Source: Stygiobacter sp043807765 (lineage in GTDB: Bacteria > Bacteroidota > Ignavibacteria > Ignavibacteriales > Melioribacteraceae). From it: a stretch of DNA of 64,000 nucleotides. Shown piece by piece: positions 7,728-17,626 of this stretch. The translations under genes and the position numbers were made by a program. Location of the stretch: the NCBI GenBank assembly GCA_043807765.1, contig JAZDFQ010000038.1, forward strand, positions 116,533 to 180,532, read 5' to 3'. Within the stretch, counting starts at the first letter, position 1. Every line of letters starts with the position of its first letter. The notes beneath the pieces were generated by a model, which searched no databases, was not told the origin of the DNA, and saw only the letters and a list, made by a program, of their open reading frames with translations.

Positions 7728-9911
7728 ATGATTACGACAGAAGTTAAATCCAAGCTAAGAACAAGCAAACGAATAAAAATCCTCCTTGTTGTAACTACAA
7801 TAATTTTAATCGTATTAATGTTTCCGAAAGGTGAATCACTTGAGTCGGATATTACTGTTGGCTCTATCTGGATTCATGAGGATTTAATCGCTTCAACTAC
7901 ATTTGAGATATTAAAGGATTCAAAAATATTTGAAGCAGAAAAGAATCTTGCGCTGAAAAGAGTGCTTCCGATTTATCAGCGCGACTTCACATTACAAAAA
8001 AAAATGCTGGACTCGATGGAGAATTATAGCCAGCATTTAATACAAACTTTGGGACAGCCCACATTCGTTTCTGAAAATGAAGTATTAAGCAAAGAAGCAT
8101 TAAGGCAACTGGAAAACTTAAAAACTCCACAGACAAATGTATTTGGCAAAAGAATAACTTTACGAGAGTTGCTTCGCAGTTCGCAATCAACAATGAAAGA
8201 GATTTTTGAAATTGGGTTGTTGAATTTAGATGGGAATGAATCTAAAAAAGATACAATTGCTTTGCGCGATGGTAAGTTTGAAAGAGTATATCCGGTGGAA
8301 AGTTTTGTAGAAAAGGATAGACTGAATGAGTACATCAATTTTAAGGCTAAAACCCTCGTCGGCTCAAATTCCAATCTGGTAGAAGTAATCGAGGAGTTAA
8401 TACATCACTTCGCAAGACCAAATATAGTTTTCGATAAAAAACTAACTTATGAAGCTATCAATAGCGCAAAAAACAAAGTAACGCGAAACATAGGTATTGT
8501 TAACGAGAATGAAAGAATTGTTGCCAAGCATGATCGGATATCCGAAGAAACTAAACTAAAAATTGATTCCTATCGAATAGCAAAGGGAGAAGAAAGAAAT
8601 TTCTGGAGTAACTTACTTCAGAATATTGGCAAGTTTCTACATATATGCATTGTTTTGCTGCCGATGATGATCTATATCCATTTGTTCAGGCCAAAGATTT
8701 TTAGAGATAATCTAACAATTGGACTTATTGCAGTTGTTACGCTATTCATCAGTTTTCTTACCTATTTGGTCTATACAATTAACGTCTCATCTCCAATTGA
8801 ATACCTCATACTTGTTCCCGTAGCTTCAATGCTTCTCACAATTATTTTTGATTCCAGAATCGGATTTTATTCAACAGTTGTTATTTCGCTTATAGTTGGT
8901 GCTCTTCGTGGAAATGATTATGTCTTTGCAGTAACAAATATTGTAGCGGGCGGTTTAGCTGCTTACACTGTAAGAGACATCAAAAACAGAACACAAATCT
9001 ATCGCTCGTTTCTCTACATTTTACTTGGATATTGCCTCAGCATCTTAGCGTTTGGATTGGAAAGATTTGATTCCGTTAATCAGATGCTGGCTGGTTTTGC
9101 TTTTGCGGCATCAAACGCACTTGTAAGCCCGGTTCTAACTTACGGTTTAATAATATTTGTTGAAAAATTATTCAACCTTACCACCGATCTTACCTTTTTG
9201 GAACTCACAGATTTGAATCGCCCTCTTCTAAAAGAATTGGCAAAAAATGCGCCCGGCACATTTAGTCATTCGGTTTCGATGGGTACACTAGCTGAGACAA
9301 CCGCCGAAGCTGTTGGCGCAAATGCAGTTCTTGCTAAGGTTGGTGCATATTATCACGATATAGGAAAAAGTTTTGACCCGGAAAGCTTTGTTGAAAATCA
9401 AATTGATTCGAACAACATTCACGATAATCTTGCACCGGAGAGAAGCAAGGAGTTAATTCTTGCGCATATTGTAAAAGGAATTGAGCTTGCAAATAAAAGC
9501 GGATTACCGAAGGAAATTGTTGATTTCATCCCTATGCATCATGGAACAATGGTTATAACTTACTTCTATGAAAAAGCAAAATCTTTGTATGGAGAAGAGA
9601 ACGTTAATATTAACGAATTCCGCTATCCGGGTCCCAAACCAAATACAAAAGAAACAGCTATTGTTATGCTGGCCGATGCATGCGAATCAACTGTTCGCTC
9701 GCTTTCCGGCGCTGAACCGCAAATAATTGAGAATGTTATTAATAACCTCATCAATTCAAGGATTGAAGATGGACAGCTTGATGAAGCTCCTCTTACTTTC
9801 AGTGATATTAAAAAGATCAAAGAATCATTCCTTAGCATTCTTGTGGGGCATCATCATAGAAGAATTCGCTATCCAAACCAAGAAGAATTAGAATCAAAAG
9901 CAGAAGAATAG
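7728..9911 (+). CDS. 7TM-HD phosphohydrolase, PgpH-like cyclic-di-AMP phosphodiesterase candidate
   Basis: A 727-residue membrane protein with an N-terminal helix (about 18-37), a long extracytoplasmic domain (about 40-295), a cluster of about seven membrane helices (about 300-480) and a C-terminal cytoplasmic HD domain. The HD residues are visible as F-S-H-S-V (His514), Y-Y-H-D-I-G-K (His543-Asp544) and later M-H-H-G-T. This is the domain order of PgpH, which hydrolyses c-di-AMP in Listeria. The start is immediately after the stop of the HAD gene. No diadenylate cyclase is present in the window, so the substrate assignment rests on the family. Confidence 0.85.
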   Translation: MITTEVKSKLRTSKRIKILLVVTTIILIVLMFPKGESLESDITVGSIWIHEDLIASTTFEILKDSKIFEAEKNLALKRVLPIYQRDFTLQKKMLDSMENYSQHLIQTLGQPTFVSENEVLSKEALRQLENLKTPQTNVFGKRITLRELLRSSQSTMKEIFEIGLLNLDGNESKKDTIALRDGKFERVYPVESFVEKDRLNEYINFKAKTLVGSNSNLVEVIEELIHHFARPNIVFDKKLTYEAINSAKNKVTRNIGIVNENERIVAKHDRISEETKLKIDSYRIAKGEERNFWSNLLQNIGKFLHICIVLLPMMIYIHLFRPKIFRDNLTIGLIAVVTLFISFLTYLVYTINVSSPIEYLILVPVASMLLTIIFDSRIGFYSTVVISLIVGALRGNDYVFAVTNIVAGGLAAYTVRDIKNRTQIYRSFLYILLGYCLSILAFGLERFDSVNQMLAGFAFAASNALVSPVLTYGLIIFVEKLFNLTTDLTFLELTDLNRPLLKELAKNAPGTFSHSVSMGTLAETTAEAVGANAVLAKVGAYYHDIGKSFDPESFVENQIDSNNIHDNLAPERSKELILAHIVKGIELANKSGLPKEIVDFIPMHHGTMVITYFYEKAKSLYGEENVNINEFRYPGPKPNTKETAIVMLADACESTVRSLSGAEPQIIENVINNLINSRIEDGQLDEAPLTFSDIKKIKESFLSILVGHHHRRIRYPNQEELESKAEE

Positions 9912-9916
9912 AGTTA

Positions 9917-10807
9917 ATGGAACAGTTCGTTAAAGAATTCATTTCCATTTTACGCTACGAGAAGAATCTCTCAGATAATACCGCTCTATCATATCAAAGC
10001 GATCTTAAAATGTTTTTAGAATTTCTCAATAGAAGAGACATTTCTGATTACAACGAAATTACATCTGGCATTTTAGCAGATTTTTTCAACGAACAGAGAA
10101 AATCCAGCCTCTCCAGCACTACGACTGCTCGCTACATGACAACATTGAAAAAATTCTTCGCATTCCTTGAAGAGAATAAATTTATCGAGAAAAATCCCAC
10201 CGCGATGATTGGCAAAGTGAAACTTGCTAGAAAGCTTCCTTCAGTTTTATCGTTTGATGAAATCGAAAGAATCCTAAACGCACCGAATACCGAAGAATCC
10301 GGTGGACTTCGGGATAAAGCCATCTTGGAATTGTTTTACTCTTCCGGGTTGCGAGTGAGTGAGCTGATAAATCTCAAAATAAATGATATATATTTTGAAG
10401 AAGAAGTTATTAGGGTGTTAGGTAAGGGTTCAAAAGAAAGGATTGTCCCTATCGGAAGCTCTGCTATTTACTGGGTGAAGGAGTATCTGACGAAAACCCG
10501 TCCGATATTTGAAAGAAAAGATAAAAGCAGCGGAATCATCTTTCTAAGTAAAAGGGGAATGAAACTAAGCCGAATGTCAATTTGGAAAATTGTTGACCGG
10601 TATGGAAAAGAAGCCGGGTTACAAAAGGAAATTCATCCGCATCTATTCCGTCATTCGTTTGCAACACATCTTTTGGAAGGTGGGGCCGATCTTCGCGCAG
10701 TACAAGAAATGCTTGGTCATTCCGATATTTCAACAACGCAGATTTATACTCATGTAGATAGGCAATACATCAAACAAATTCACAAAGACCATCATCCGCG
10801 GGGATGA
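9917..10807 (+). CDS. XerC/XerD-type tyrosine recombinase
   Basis: A 296-residue site-specific recombinase, the size of XerC/XerD, which resolves chromosome dimers at dif. The N-terminal SAM-like core-binding domain spans about 1-90. The catalytic domain has the full set: Arg146 (S-G-L-R-V-S-E-L), Lys in G-K-G-S-K-E-R (about 170-173), His242 and Arg245 (H-P-H-L-F-R-H), His268 (L-G-H-S-D) and nucleophile Tyr277 (I-Y-T-H-V). It sits among housekeeping genes with no attachment repeats, so it is probably the chromosomal Xer enzyme rather than an integrase. XerC and XerD cannot be told apart here. Confidence 0.9.
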   Translation: MEQFVKEFISILRYEKNLSDNTALSYQSDLKMFLEFLNRRDISDYNEITSGILADFFNEQRKSSLSSTTTARYMTTLKKFFAFLEENKFIEKNPTAMIGKVKLARKLPSVLSFDEIERILNAPNTEESGGLRDKAILELFYSSGLRVSELINLKINDIYFEEEVIRVLGKGSKERIVPIGSSAIYWVKEYLTKTRPIFERKDKSSGIIFLSKRGMKLSRMSIWKIVDRYGKEAGLQKEIHPHLFRHSFATHLLEGGADLRAVQEMLGHSDISTTQIYTHVDRQYIKQIHKDHHPRG

Positions 10808-10815
10808 GTTAATTT

Positions 10816-12051
10816 ATGGCGAAGTATATCCCCTTCATACTTATTTTCGTTTCTTTCATTTTTGCATCTTGCAATTTTGACGGCGGAGAACTTCAGAAAG
10901 ATAAAATAAATCCCTACTCAATTTCGCTGGGTTCCTACAAGACTTACGAGCAAGCTTCAAAATTCAAAATGAAACTTAGTGATTCAGTTCGGGCACATTT
11001 AAGGCTTGAATCTGTCGGGAAAAAGAAATACAAATTATTTTACGGAAAATTTTCAAGTGCTTATGCAGCTGGTGAAAAAGCTTTTGATCTTTACATAAAA
11101 TCCTTGATCAAGGATTATGAAATCAACAGAAATGGCCAGCGTGTTCTGGATGAATTTGTAAATGTTCCATTCCTTGGAAATTATCTTGGAAAAGGAGCTG
11201 TTTACAATTACAATCTAAAAACTAAATCCACGGAAATTTTGTGGAGCCGAAGCAATAGAAAAGTTTTATCGATGAATCTTTCCCGCGACTCGAGATTTGC
11301 TTTCATTGTAGCAGCAGAAAATTTAATCGAACATAAGAATGTAACTGCGATTCAAAATGCCAGAGTTTACTTTTTACACCGCAATGAGGAAGAAGTTGAT
11401 GAATTGATGAATATTGGCAATGTGAATCAGCTTTACACATATTGGGATCAGCAAGATACTTTTAGAGTTAATGCTACTTTCCCCGATTCAAACAATGCCC
11501 GCATAATCTACCAAAGAATTTCTACATGGGATTCTTACGGTAAGGGAGGACGTTCAACTGAACGTTCGTTTGATCTTCTATTACAAGGGTTTCCAACTAA
11601 ACCGAACCGGAAGCCGGAGTTGTTTTCGCCCAACGGCAAATTCCAAATTACAAGCGCTAAAAATGATGATCGAGAGTATTTCTATCTGAAGAATTTTCCG
11701 GATAAGTCGGAAGTACTTCTAGCATCATCCAAAGGTAATATTGAAGATGTCCGATGGTCTGCTGATTCGAGATTCTTGTTCATTATTGCAGCGGAGCAGC
11801 TAATGGAGAAGAAGAATTCCGGTGTGGTTATTCGGCATGAATTGATTATTTATGATACTGAGAAAAAGAAAGTGCTTGCAATTATTGACGGAAGCGGATT
11901 CAGCAATTTAATAGTTCGGGGAAAGTTGTTATTTTTTGATGAACGCTTGAATGGCATGAAACAGATTACTATTCTTGATTTGACGAACCTATCAAAATAT
12001 GATTCGATAAATTTGTACGGCGGATGCTCGCTTAATAATCTACCTAATTGA
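10816..12051 (+). CDS. Lipoprotein with SPOR-like domain and propeller-like C-terminus
   Basis: A 411-residue protein with a lipoprotein signal peptide: a hydrophobic stretch and lipobox F-A-S-C with Cys19. Residues about 34-100 look like a SPOR domain (Y-S-I-S-L-G-S-Y, then Y-K-L-F-Y-G-K-F), which binds denuded peptidoglycan. The rest contains repeats of the PD40/TolB type, with S-R-D-S-R-F-A-F-I-V-A-A and W-S-A-D-S-R-F-L-F-I-I-A-A about 200 residues apart. It precedes an MsbA-like exporter by seven bases, which suggests an envelope role. No enzyme motif is visible. Confidence 0.65.
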   Translation: MAKYIPFILIFVSFIFASCNFDGGELQKDKINPYSISLGSYKTYEQASKFKMKLSDSVRAHLRLESVGKKKYKLFYGKFSSAYAAGEKAFDLYIKSLIKDYEINRNGQRVLDEFVNVPFLGNYLGKGAVYNYNLKTKSTEILWSRSNRKVLSMNLSRDSRFAFIVAAENLIEHKNVTAIQNARVYFLHRNEEEVDELMNIGNVNQLYTYWDQQDTFRVNATFPDSNNARIIYQRISTWDSYGKGGRSTERSFDLLLQGFPTKPNRKPELFSPNGKFQITSAKNDDREYFYLKNFPDKSEVLLASSKGNIEDVRWSADSRFLFIIAAEQLMEKKNSGVVIRHELIIYDTEKKKVLAIIDGSGFSNLIVRGKLLFFDERLNGMKQITILDLTNLSKYDSINLYGGCSLNNLPN

Positions 12052-12058
12052 GAGATTA

Positions 12059-13912
12059 ATGAAAACATACTTAAGAGTACTTTCCTACATCAAACCGTTT
12101 AAGAAGCATCTGGCTGCTTCTATAGTTTTTACAATTCTTTATGCTGTTCTCAATGGTGCTTCTGTAACATTAACAATACCATTATTGGATACTCTTTTTG
12201 GACAAAGCCAAACAGTTCCTACAGAGCAAGTAATTAAGAAAACAATGAAAGTTCCGGCATTAAGCGTTGTAGACAACCTCGAAGAAAGAATCACCACTTC
12301 GTTTAAGGAAATTGTTTTTTCCGGAACACAGAATCAAATTATTCTAAAAATTTGTCTGCTCCTTTTTATCACATTCTCTTTGAAAAACATCTTCGGCTAC
12401 TTACAATCTTACTTTCTAGCTTTTGTTGAGCAAGGAATGATTCGTGACTTGCGCAATGAAGCCTATTTCCATTTGCATAAACTACCGATGAGCTACTTTA
12501 AGAATGAAAAGACCGGAAATTTAATTTCGCGAGTAACGAATGATGTATATGCAGTGCAGACAAGTATTTCGGCTGTTTTCTTAAATATGGTTCGTGAACC
12601 GTTTTCAATTTTAGTTTTTTTAATTATTGCACTGGCTATTAGCTGGCGTTTAACTCTCTTTTCATTTTTAGTACTTCCGGTATCGGCTGGAATTATTGGT
12701 TGGATTGGTTTGAAGCTTAGAAAGCAAACTTCAGTTTTGCAAGGTAAGATGAGTGAAATAACCACAACACTGCATGAGACTATCACCGGTGTAAAGATTG
12801 TAAAAGCATTTGGTATGGAGGATTACGAGAATAAAAAGTTTTCCACTCAGACTTTCAGTTTTTTCAAGACAATACTAAAGATCAATAGAATTAGGAACGC
12901 CGCCCCACACATTACAGAAATCTTGAGTGTAATTGTTGGTTGTGTAATGATTTACTTTGGCGGACAGTTGGTTCTTGTGGAGAAAACGCTTGACGCAAGT
13001 GAGTTCATTGCTTTCTTGCTCGCTATCTTCCAAATGATGCCGCCAATAAAAGAATTGAGCAGCGTTAATAACCGTATTCAAGAATCTAGTGCTGCCGCAG
13101 AACGTGTATTTGAAATTCTTGATACGGAACCTAAAATTAAAAATATTGAGTCACCGCTTGTTAAAAATGACTTTGAAGAGCAAATTGAATTTGAAAATGT
13201 TTCTTTCCATTATGATGATTCCGATGAATTAATATTGGATTCGCTGAATATAAAAGTTGCAAAGGGAAAAGTTCTGGCTATTGTTGGTAGCAGTGGTGCC
13301 GGTAAGACAACTATGGTTGATCTGATTCCTCGTTTCTACGATCCGACATGTGGAAGAATTCTTCTTGATGGAACCGATCTGAAAGAAGTTAGAATAGAAG
13401 ATCTTCGTAAGCTGATGGGAATTGTTACGCAAGAAACAATTTTGTTTAATGAAACTGTACGAAGCAATATTTCTTACGGCATTCAGAACTGCACAGATGA
13501 TAAAATTATCGCTGCTGCTAAAGCCGCAAATGCCCACAACTTTATTCTTGAACTGCCGAATGGTTACGATACAATTATTGGCGAGAAGGGAACCAAACTT
13601 TCCGGCGGACAGCGCCAGCGCCTTTCCATTGCGCGTGCGTTGCTTAAAAACCCTCCTATAATGATTTTAGATGAAGCTACTTCAGCTTTGGATAATGAGT
13701 CGGAAGTGCTGGTACAAGAGGCTATAGAGCGTCTTATGGCAGAAAGAACAACATTTGTAATAGCACATCGCCTAAGCACAATTCGAAATGCCGATAGAAT
13801 TATTGTGTTAGATAAAGGAAAGATTGTTCAAGATGGTAAACATGAAGAGCTTCTAACTAATGAACAAGGTATTTACAGAAAACTTTACGAACTACAATTC
13901 AGAGATCAATGA
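12059..13912 (+). CDS. ABC transporter, MsbA-like lipid A/lipid flippase
   Basis: A 617-residue half-transporter with a six-helix exporter domain (about 1-340) and an ATPase. Walker A is G-S-S-G-A-G-K-T-T (about 411-419), the signature is L-S-G-G-Q-R-Q-R, Walker B is I-M-I-L-D-E-A-T-S-A-L, and the switch His is in I-A-H-R-L-S-T-I. MsbA moves lipid A-core across the inner membrane. The neighbours (O-antigen-ligase-like protein, GT2) support a lipopolysaccharide or glycan role, but multidrug export is not excluded. There is an insert of about 30 residues after the first helix. The stop overlaps the next ATG by four bases (ATGA). Confidence 0.85.
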   Translation: MKTYLRVLSYIKPFKKHLAASIVFTILYAVLNGASVTLTIPLLDTLFGQSQTVPTEQVIKKTMKVPALSVVDNLEERITTSFKEIVFSGTQNQIILKICLLLFITFSLKNIFGYLQSYFLAFVEQGMIRDLRNEAYFHLHKLPMSYFKNEKTGNLISRVTNDVYAVQTSISAVFLNMVREPFSILVFLIIALAISWRLTLFSFLVLPVSAGIIGWIGLKLRKQTSVLQGKMSEITTTLHETITGVKIVKAFGMEDYENKKFSTQTFSFFKTILKINRIRNAAPHITEILSVIVGCVMIYFGGQLVLVEKTLDASEFIAFLLAIFQMMPPIKELSSVNNRIQESSAAAERVFEILDTEPKIKNIESPLVKNDFEEQIEFENVSFHYDDSDELILDSLNIKVAKGKVLAIVGSSGAGKTTMVDLIPRFYDPTCGRILLDGTDLKEVRIEDLRKLMGIVTQETILFNETVRSNISYGIQNCTDDKIIAAAKAANAHNFILELPNGYDTIIGEKGTKLSGGQRQRLSIARALLKNPPIMILDEATSALDNESEVLVQEAIERLMAERTTFVIAHRLSTIRNADRIIVLDKGKIVQDGKHEELLTNEQGIYRKLYELQFRDQ

Positions 13913-15978
13913 AACTAAATTCGTTATTGAATAAAGATAATTTAGATAAGGCAATTTTTGGGTTTCTAATTCTCTTCGCTTCTACACTAAACAACTCGAT
14001 ATTTATTTGTCAGCTTGGCTTCTTTGGCGCTTATCTGTTGGTTGGTCTGCGCTTCTATTTGTATCGGGAAAACCCATTTAAGAAAACCGGTCTGGAGCTA
14101 GCCTTTCTAATATATTTTGTCTCGGTTTTCACTTCGGCCCTCTTTTCTGTAGAAAATGGAAACGCGTTCAATGAGCTTATAAAAAGCTTGCTGTTGCTTC
14201 CGATAGTTTATTTATTGGCTTTTGCTGCCGATTCGGAAAATAAAACTAAGACACTCTTAAAATTCTACTTAGGCGTTGCGCTAGCAACACTGCTTGTTTA
14301 TTTGTTCATGTCATTAAAGCATTATTTCACGCAGCTATATCAACTTGAAATGAAAGGACCTTCACCGTTTCAGTATGTAATGACGGCCGGCGGTTTAATG
14401 AGCTTTACTGCAATTTTCTTTTTTGCATTTTTAATAAATGAAAAGACAAATTGGAAAGTAAGGATATTCTACTTTCTTGCTTTTGGATTATCGTTCGCTG
14501 CTGTGATTGCCAGCTACACACGCGCAGCATGGCTTGGGTTATTTGTCGGACTATTTAGTGTACTCCTTGTTAAGAAAAAATGGTGGATAATTGCTCCAGC
14601 GGTAATCGCAGTAATGTTCATGGCTCTTCTTAAGGGTAACGAGAGCAAGGTTGAAGTTATTTCGCTGAAGAATAAATTGAACATCGAAACTGCTGTTAAC
14701 CCAAATGGACGGGCTTATGCTGTTCAAATTGTTGACGGCGATACAATTTTGGTATCGGAATATGAAAAGGGAATTTCTGTTTTTGTTGGTAATAAGCATC
14801 TACAAACTCTTCAAACTAATTCGCCAATCACAAGAATTAATCATTGGGTAGGTAACTATTTTTTAGCCTTTACGCTTGACTCCCGATTTATCATAATCGA
14901 AAAAGGAACAGATAGTAAAATAAAAGAATTGAAAACTTTTATCTCTACCGGAGCCACACGAGATTTTACACTCGCTAACGGAAAACTTTTTGTTGCTGAT
15001 AAAGATAGTGGACTCACAGTTTACCAAGAGCCGACAAACATTTCTTTAAGAAAATATTTTGATGGAAATGGCGGAGCTGCAACTGTGGCCGCTGATGAAA
15101 AGTACGTTGCTCTCTATTCTGAGAAAAATAGCTCGATTGAATTATACCAAAATAAGGGTGGTTTGCCGACTGCGTTAACTGATTCCATAAGATTTGAATC
15201 CTCAATCAAATACCTTTGGTTTTACAAGAGCATTTTGATCTTTCAAAACGACAACAACTTAATTCAATATAGTATTGAGAATAATGGGCTAAAAGAAATA
15301 AAGAGAGATCCGATTGTTGGAATCACCTTTATGAAGTTTGTGGATTCAACAGCCTACGCTCTAACAATTGATGGAATGGTGTACAAAGGAGAATCTAAGA
15401 ACGGAGCGCTTAATTTCGGAATAATTACAACACTCAATCATTCGTGTACCAGTTTCAGCGTTAATTCAAATGAGATTTATATCAGTTCGTTCAAACGGAA
15501 TCGTGTCCTTTCGATGTTCGATCCTTATCATGAAACAAATTATGAGCGCTTAAACATTTGGCGCGTTGGACTCAAAATCTTTAAGGATTATCCTTTTTTT
15601 GGTGTCGGTGATATTGACTTAGGTAACATTTACAGAAAATATAAAGACGATTATCTGAAGGAAAACTTCGGGCATTTGCATAACAATTTCATTCAATGGC
15701 TTGTAACACTTGGAGTTGTTGGTTTTGTTGCAATAATGTTTATGCTGGTTAGCATCTTCCTTTTGAATATTAAAATTTACCGCGCAGTAAAAGATGAATC
15801 GGTCGCTTCTTCCTTTGCAGTTGGTGCCATAGCAAGTTTTATCGGTTTTCTTGCATCGGGTTTAGGTGAATACAATTTCGGCGATCAAGAAATAATAACA
15901 ATGGTTTGGTTTACTATAGGATTGAATCTAGCCTTTTATTTCAATTTTCTGAAAAAGACAAGCAATGTTAAGGTGTGA
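13909..15978 (+). CDS. O-antigen ligase-like membrane protein with inserted beta-propeller-like domain
   Basis: A 689-residue polytopic protein of the Wzy/WaaL (O-antigen ligase/polymerase) superfamily. About ten membrane helices flank a large extracytoplasmic loop. Family residues are visible: Arg205 in S-Y-T-R-A-A-W-L-G, Y-E-R-L-N-I-W at 545-551, F-F-G-V-G-D, and His591 in L-H-N-N-F-I-Q-W. Typical members have about 400-450 residues. Here about 290 extra residues (about 246-538) sit inside the catalytic loop and show six or so repeats of roughly 45 residues alternating short beta strands, resembling an LVIVD/YVTN-like propeller. Codon use and reading frame are continuous, so it is a real fusion. 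It follows the ABC exporter with an ATGA overlap. Ligase versus polymerase activity cannot be decided. Confidence 0.8.
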   Translation: MKLNSLLNKDNLDKAIFGFLILFASTLNNSIFICQLGFFGAYLLVGLRFYLYRENPFKKTGLELAFLIYFVSVFTSALFSVENGNAFNELIKSLLLLPIVYLLAFAADSENKTKTLLKFYLGVALATLLVYLFMSLKHYFTQLYQLEMKGPSPFQYVMTAGGLMSFTAIFFFAFLINEKTNWKVRIFYFLAFGLSFAAVIASYTRAAWLGLFVGLFSVLLVKKKWWIIAPAVIAVMFMALLKGNESKVEVISLKNKLNIETAVNPNGRAYAVQIVDGDTILVSEYEKGISVFVGNKHLQTLQTNSPITRINHWVGNYFLAFTLDSRFIIIEKGTDSKIKELKTFISTGATRDFTLANGKLFVADKDSGLTVYQEPTNISLRKYFDGNGGAATVAADEKYVALYSEKNSSIELYQNKGGLPTALTDSIRFESSIKYLWFYKSILIFQNDNNLIQYSIENNGLKEIKRDPIVGITFMKFVDSTAYALTIDGMVYKGESKNGALNFGIITTLNHSCTSFSVNSNEIYISSFKRNRVLSMFDPYHETNYERLNIWRVGLKIFKDYPFFGVGDIDLGNIYRKYKDDYLKENFGHLHNNFIQWLVTLGVVGFVAIMFMLVSIFLLNIKIYRAVKDESVASSFAVGAIASFIGFLASGLGEYNFGDQEIITMVWFTIGLNLAFYFNFLKKTSNVKV

Positions 15979-15981
15979 TTG

Positions 15982-16737
15982 ATGAAATTATCCGCTATCG
16001 TAATTGCCAAGAATGAAGAGAAAAATATCGAGCTGTGTTTAAAAAGCATGGTTAATGTGATTGACGATGTAGTTGTTATTGTAGATTCAAGCACTACTGA
16101 TAATACTTTTGCCGTGGCGGGAAGATATCCAAATGTGAATTGTGAAATATACCAATGGCAAGGCTACGCAAGAACTAAACGCTATGCGGTTTCGAAAACG
16201 AAATATGATTGGATTCTTTGGATTGACGCTGATGAAGAACTTACTTCGGAGCTTGAAGCCGAACTTTGGCAATTCAAGGCAACTGAACCTAGGTATTATT
16301 GCTACGATGTAGCGCGACGAGCTTTTTTTCTTGGTAAATGGATTAAACATAGCGGATGGTATCCTGCTAGAATAAAAAGGTTTTTTAACAAGCAATTTGT
16401 AAAATTTGATGATAAGCAAGTTCACGAAGGTTTGGATGTGTCGGGCGAAATTGGGCATTTAAAACATGATCTTAATCATTATACCGATCCAAACATAGAG
16501 CACTATTTTACTAAGTTTAATTCTTACACTACATTAGCTGCTAAAGAACTTGCTGATAAAAACCGCAATGCCTCAATAAGTGATATACTTCTAAGACCGT
16601 TATTTATATTCCTTAAAATGTATATTTTCCGCAGAGGTTTTCTCGATGGATTACACGGCTTAATGCTTGCGGTATTTTCGTCGGTTTATGTCTTTGCAAA
16701 GTATTGTAAACTCTGGGAGCTTAATAATAAAAAATGA
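15982..16737 (+). CDS. Family 2 glycosyltransferase, LPS core WaaE/KdtX-like
   Basis: A 251-residue GT-A fold enzyme. It starts L-S-A-I-V-I-A-K-N-E-E and has W-I-L-W-I-D-A-D-E-E, where the D-A-D metal-binding motif lies near 85, then W-Y-P-A-R-I-K-R-F-F and V-H-E-G. This pattern matches the WaaE/KdtX branch, which adds a sugar to the LPS inner core. A C-terminal hydrophobic stretch (about 195-240) suggests membrane association. I use the ATG at 15982 rather than an in-frame TTG just upstream that follows the previous stop directly. The last four bases overlap the NAD kinase start. Confidence 0.87.
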   Translation: MKLSAIVIAKNEEKNIELCLKSMVNVIDDVVVIVDSSTTDNTFAVAGRYPNVNCEIYQWQGYARTKRYAVSKTKYDWILWIDADEELTSELEAELWQFKATEPRYYCYDVARRAFFLGKWIKHSGWYPARIKRFFNKQFVKFDDKQVHEGLDVSGEIGHLKHDLNHYTDPNIEHYFTKFNSYTTLAAKELADKNRNASISDILLRPLFIFLKMYIFRRGFLDGLHGLMLAVFSSVYVFAKYCKLWELNNKK

Positions 16738-17618
16738 CGATTGGGATTATTCCAAATACATCAAAACCGGAAGTGAACGAAATTGTAGTCCGGATCATTT
16801 CTGAAATAAAAAAAAGCGGGATGGATTACGTTTTGAGTGATTCGATTATTAAAACCAACATCGAATCTTTGAACGAAGTTGACTGCACTAAAATTGTTTC
16901 GCTTGATAAAATTGGAAGTATGTGCGGTATGGTCATTTCAATTGGCGGTGACGGCACAATGTTAAACACTGCTTTCAGCGTTAGAGGAAGTGGTACGCCG
17001 ATTCTTGGTGTAAATTTTGGCAAACTTGGCTTTCTTGCCGAATTCGATATTGAAACTTTCAGCCATTTTATTAATGATATAAAAGAAAAAAATTATATTG
17101 TTGAAGAGAGGATGGCGCTTATAGGAACCGTTAACGGATTGCCGGAAAGTCTATACGCCATTAATGATGTAGTAATTGATAAAGGCTCTTGGTCCAAGAT
17201 GATTGAGCTGACCGTCTTTGTAGATGGTGAATATGTAACAACATTTTCTGCTGATGGAATTATTGTTGCTACCCCAACCGGATCGACCGGATACTCGCTT
17301 TCCACCGGTGGACCAATTGTAAATCCTAAAGCCGATGTTATTACACTAAGCCCTATCGCACCGCATACTCTTACTATGCGTCCACTTGTTCTGTCGAGCA
17401 AACAAAAAATTACAATTAATGTTAATTCACTTCACGATTCAATTCAAGTTAGCAGCGACGGGCAGCGCGTAAATTTTATTAAACCTCCGGCTACCATTCA
17501 TATTGAAAAAAGCAACAAGCCGGTAAAGCTCGTTCATTCGACCAAAAACAATTACTTTGAGACACTTCGCACCAAACTGTATTGGGGTCTCGATATTCGC
17601 CAACCAAACAACTCCTAG
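16734..17618 (+). CDS. nadK: NAD kinase
   Basis: Phosphorylates NAD+ to NADP+. It has 294 residues, the family norm. Signature motifs are G-G-D-G-T-M-L (71-77), the N-D-V-V-I-D-K segment, and P-T-G-S-T-G-Y-S-L-S-T-G-G. It begins inside the stop of the glycosyltransferase gene (ATGA) and is followed after 8 bases by the thioredoxin-like gene, so it is in the same transcript as the envelope genes. Confidence 0.95.
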   Translation: MTIGIIPNTSKPEVNEIVVRIISEIKKSGMDYVLSDSIIKTNIESLNEVDCTKIVSLDKIGSMCGMVISIGGDGTMLNTAFSVRGSGTPILGVNFGKLGFLAEFDIETFSHFINDIKEKNYIVEERMALIGTVNGLPESLYAINDVVIDKGSWSKMIELTVFVDGEYVTTFSADGIIVATPTGSTGYSLSTGGPIVNPKADVITLSPIAPHTLTMRPLVLSSKQKITINVNSLHDSIQVSSDGQRVNFIKPPATIHIEKSNKPVKLVHSTKNNYFETLRTKLYWGLDIRQPNNS

Positions 17619-17626
17619 AGGTTGTT

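Noticed and set aside
9917..10807. Mobile-element integrase
   Set aside because: Size and motifs match chromosomal XerC/D; no attachment repeats, tRNA gene or phage genes are nearby.
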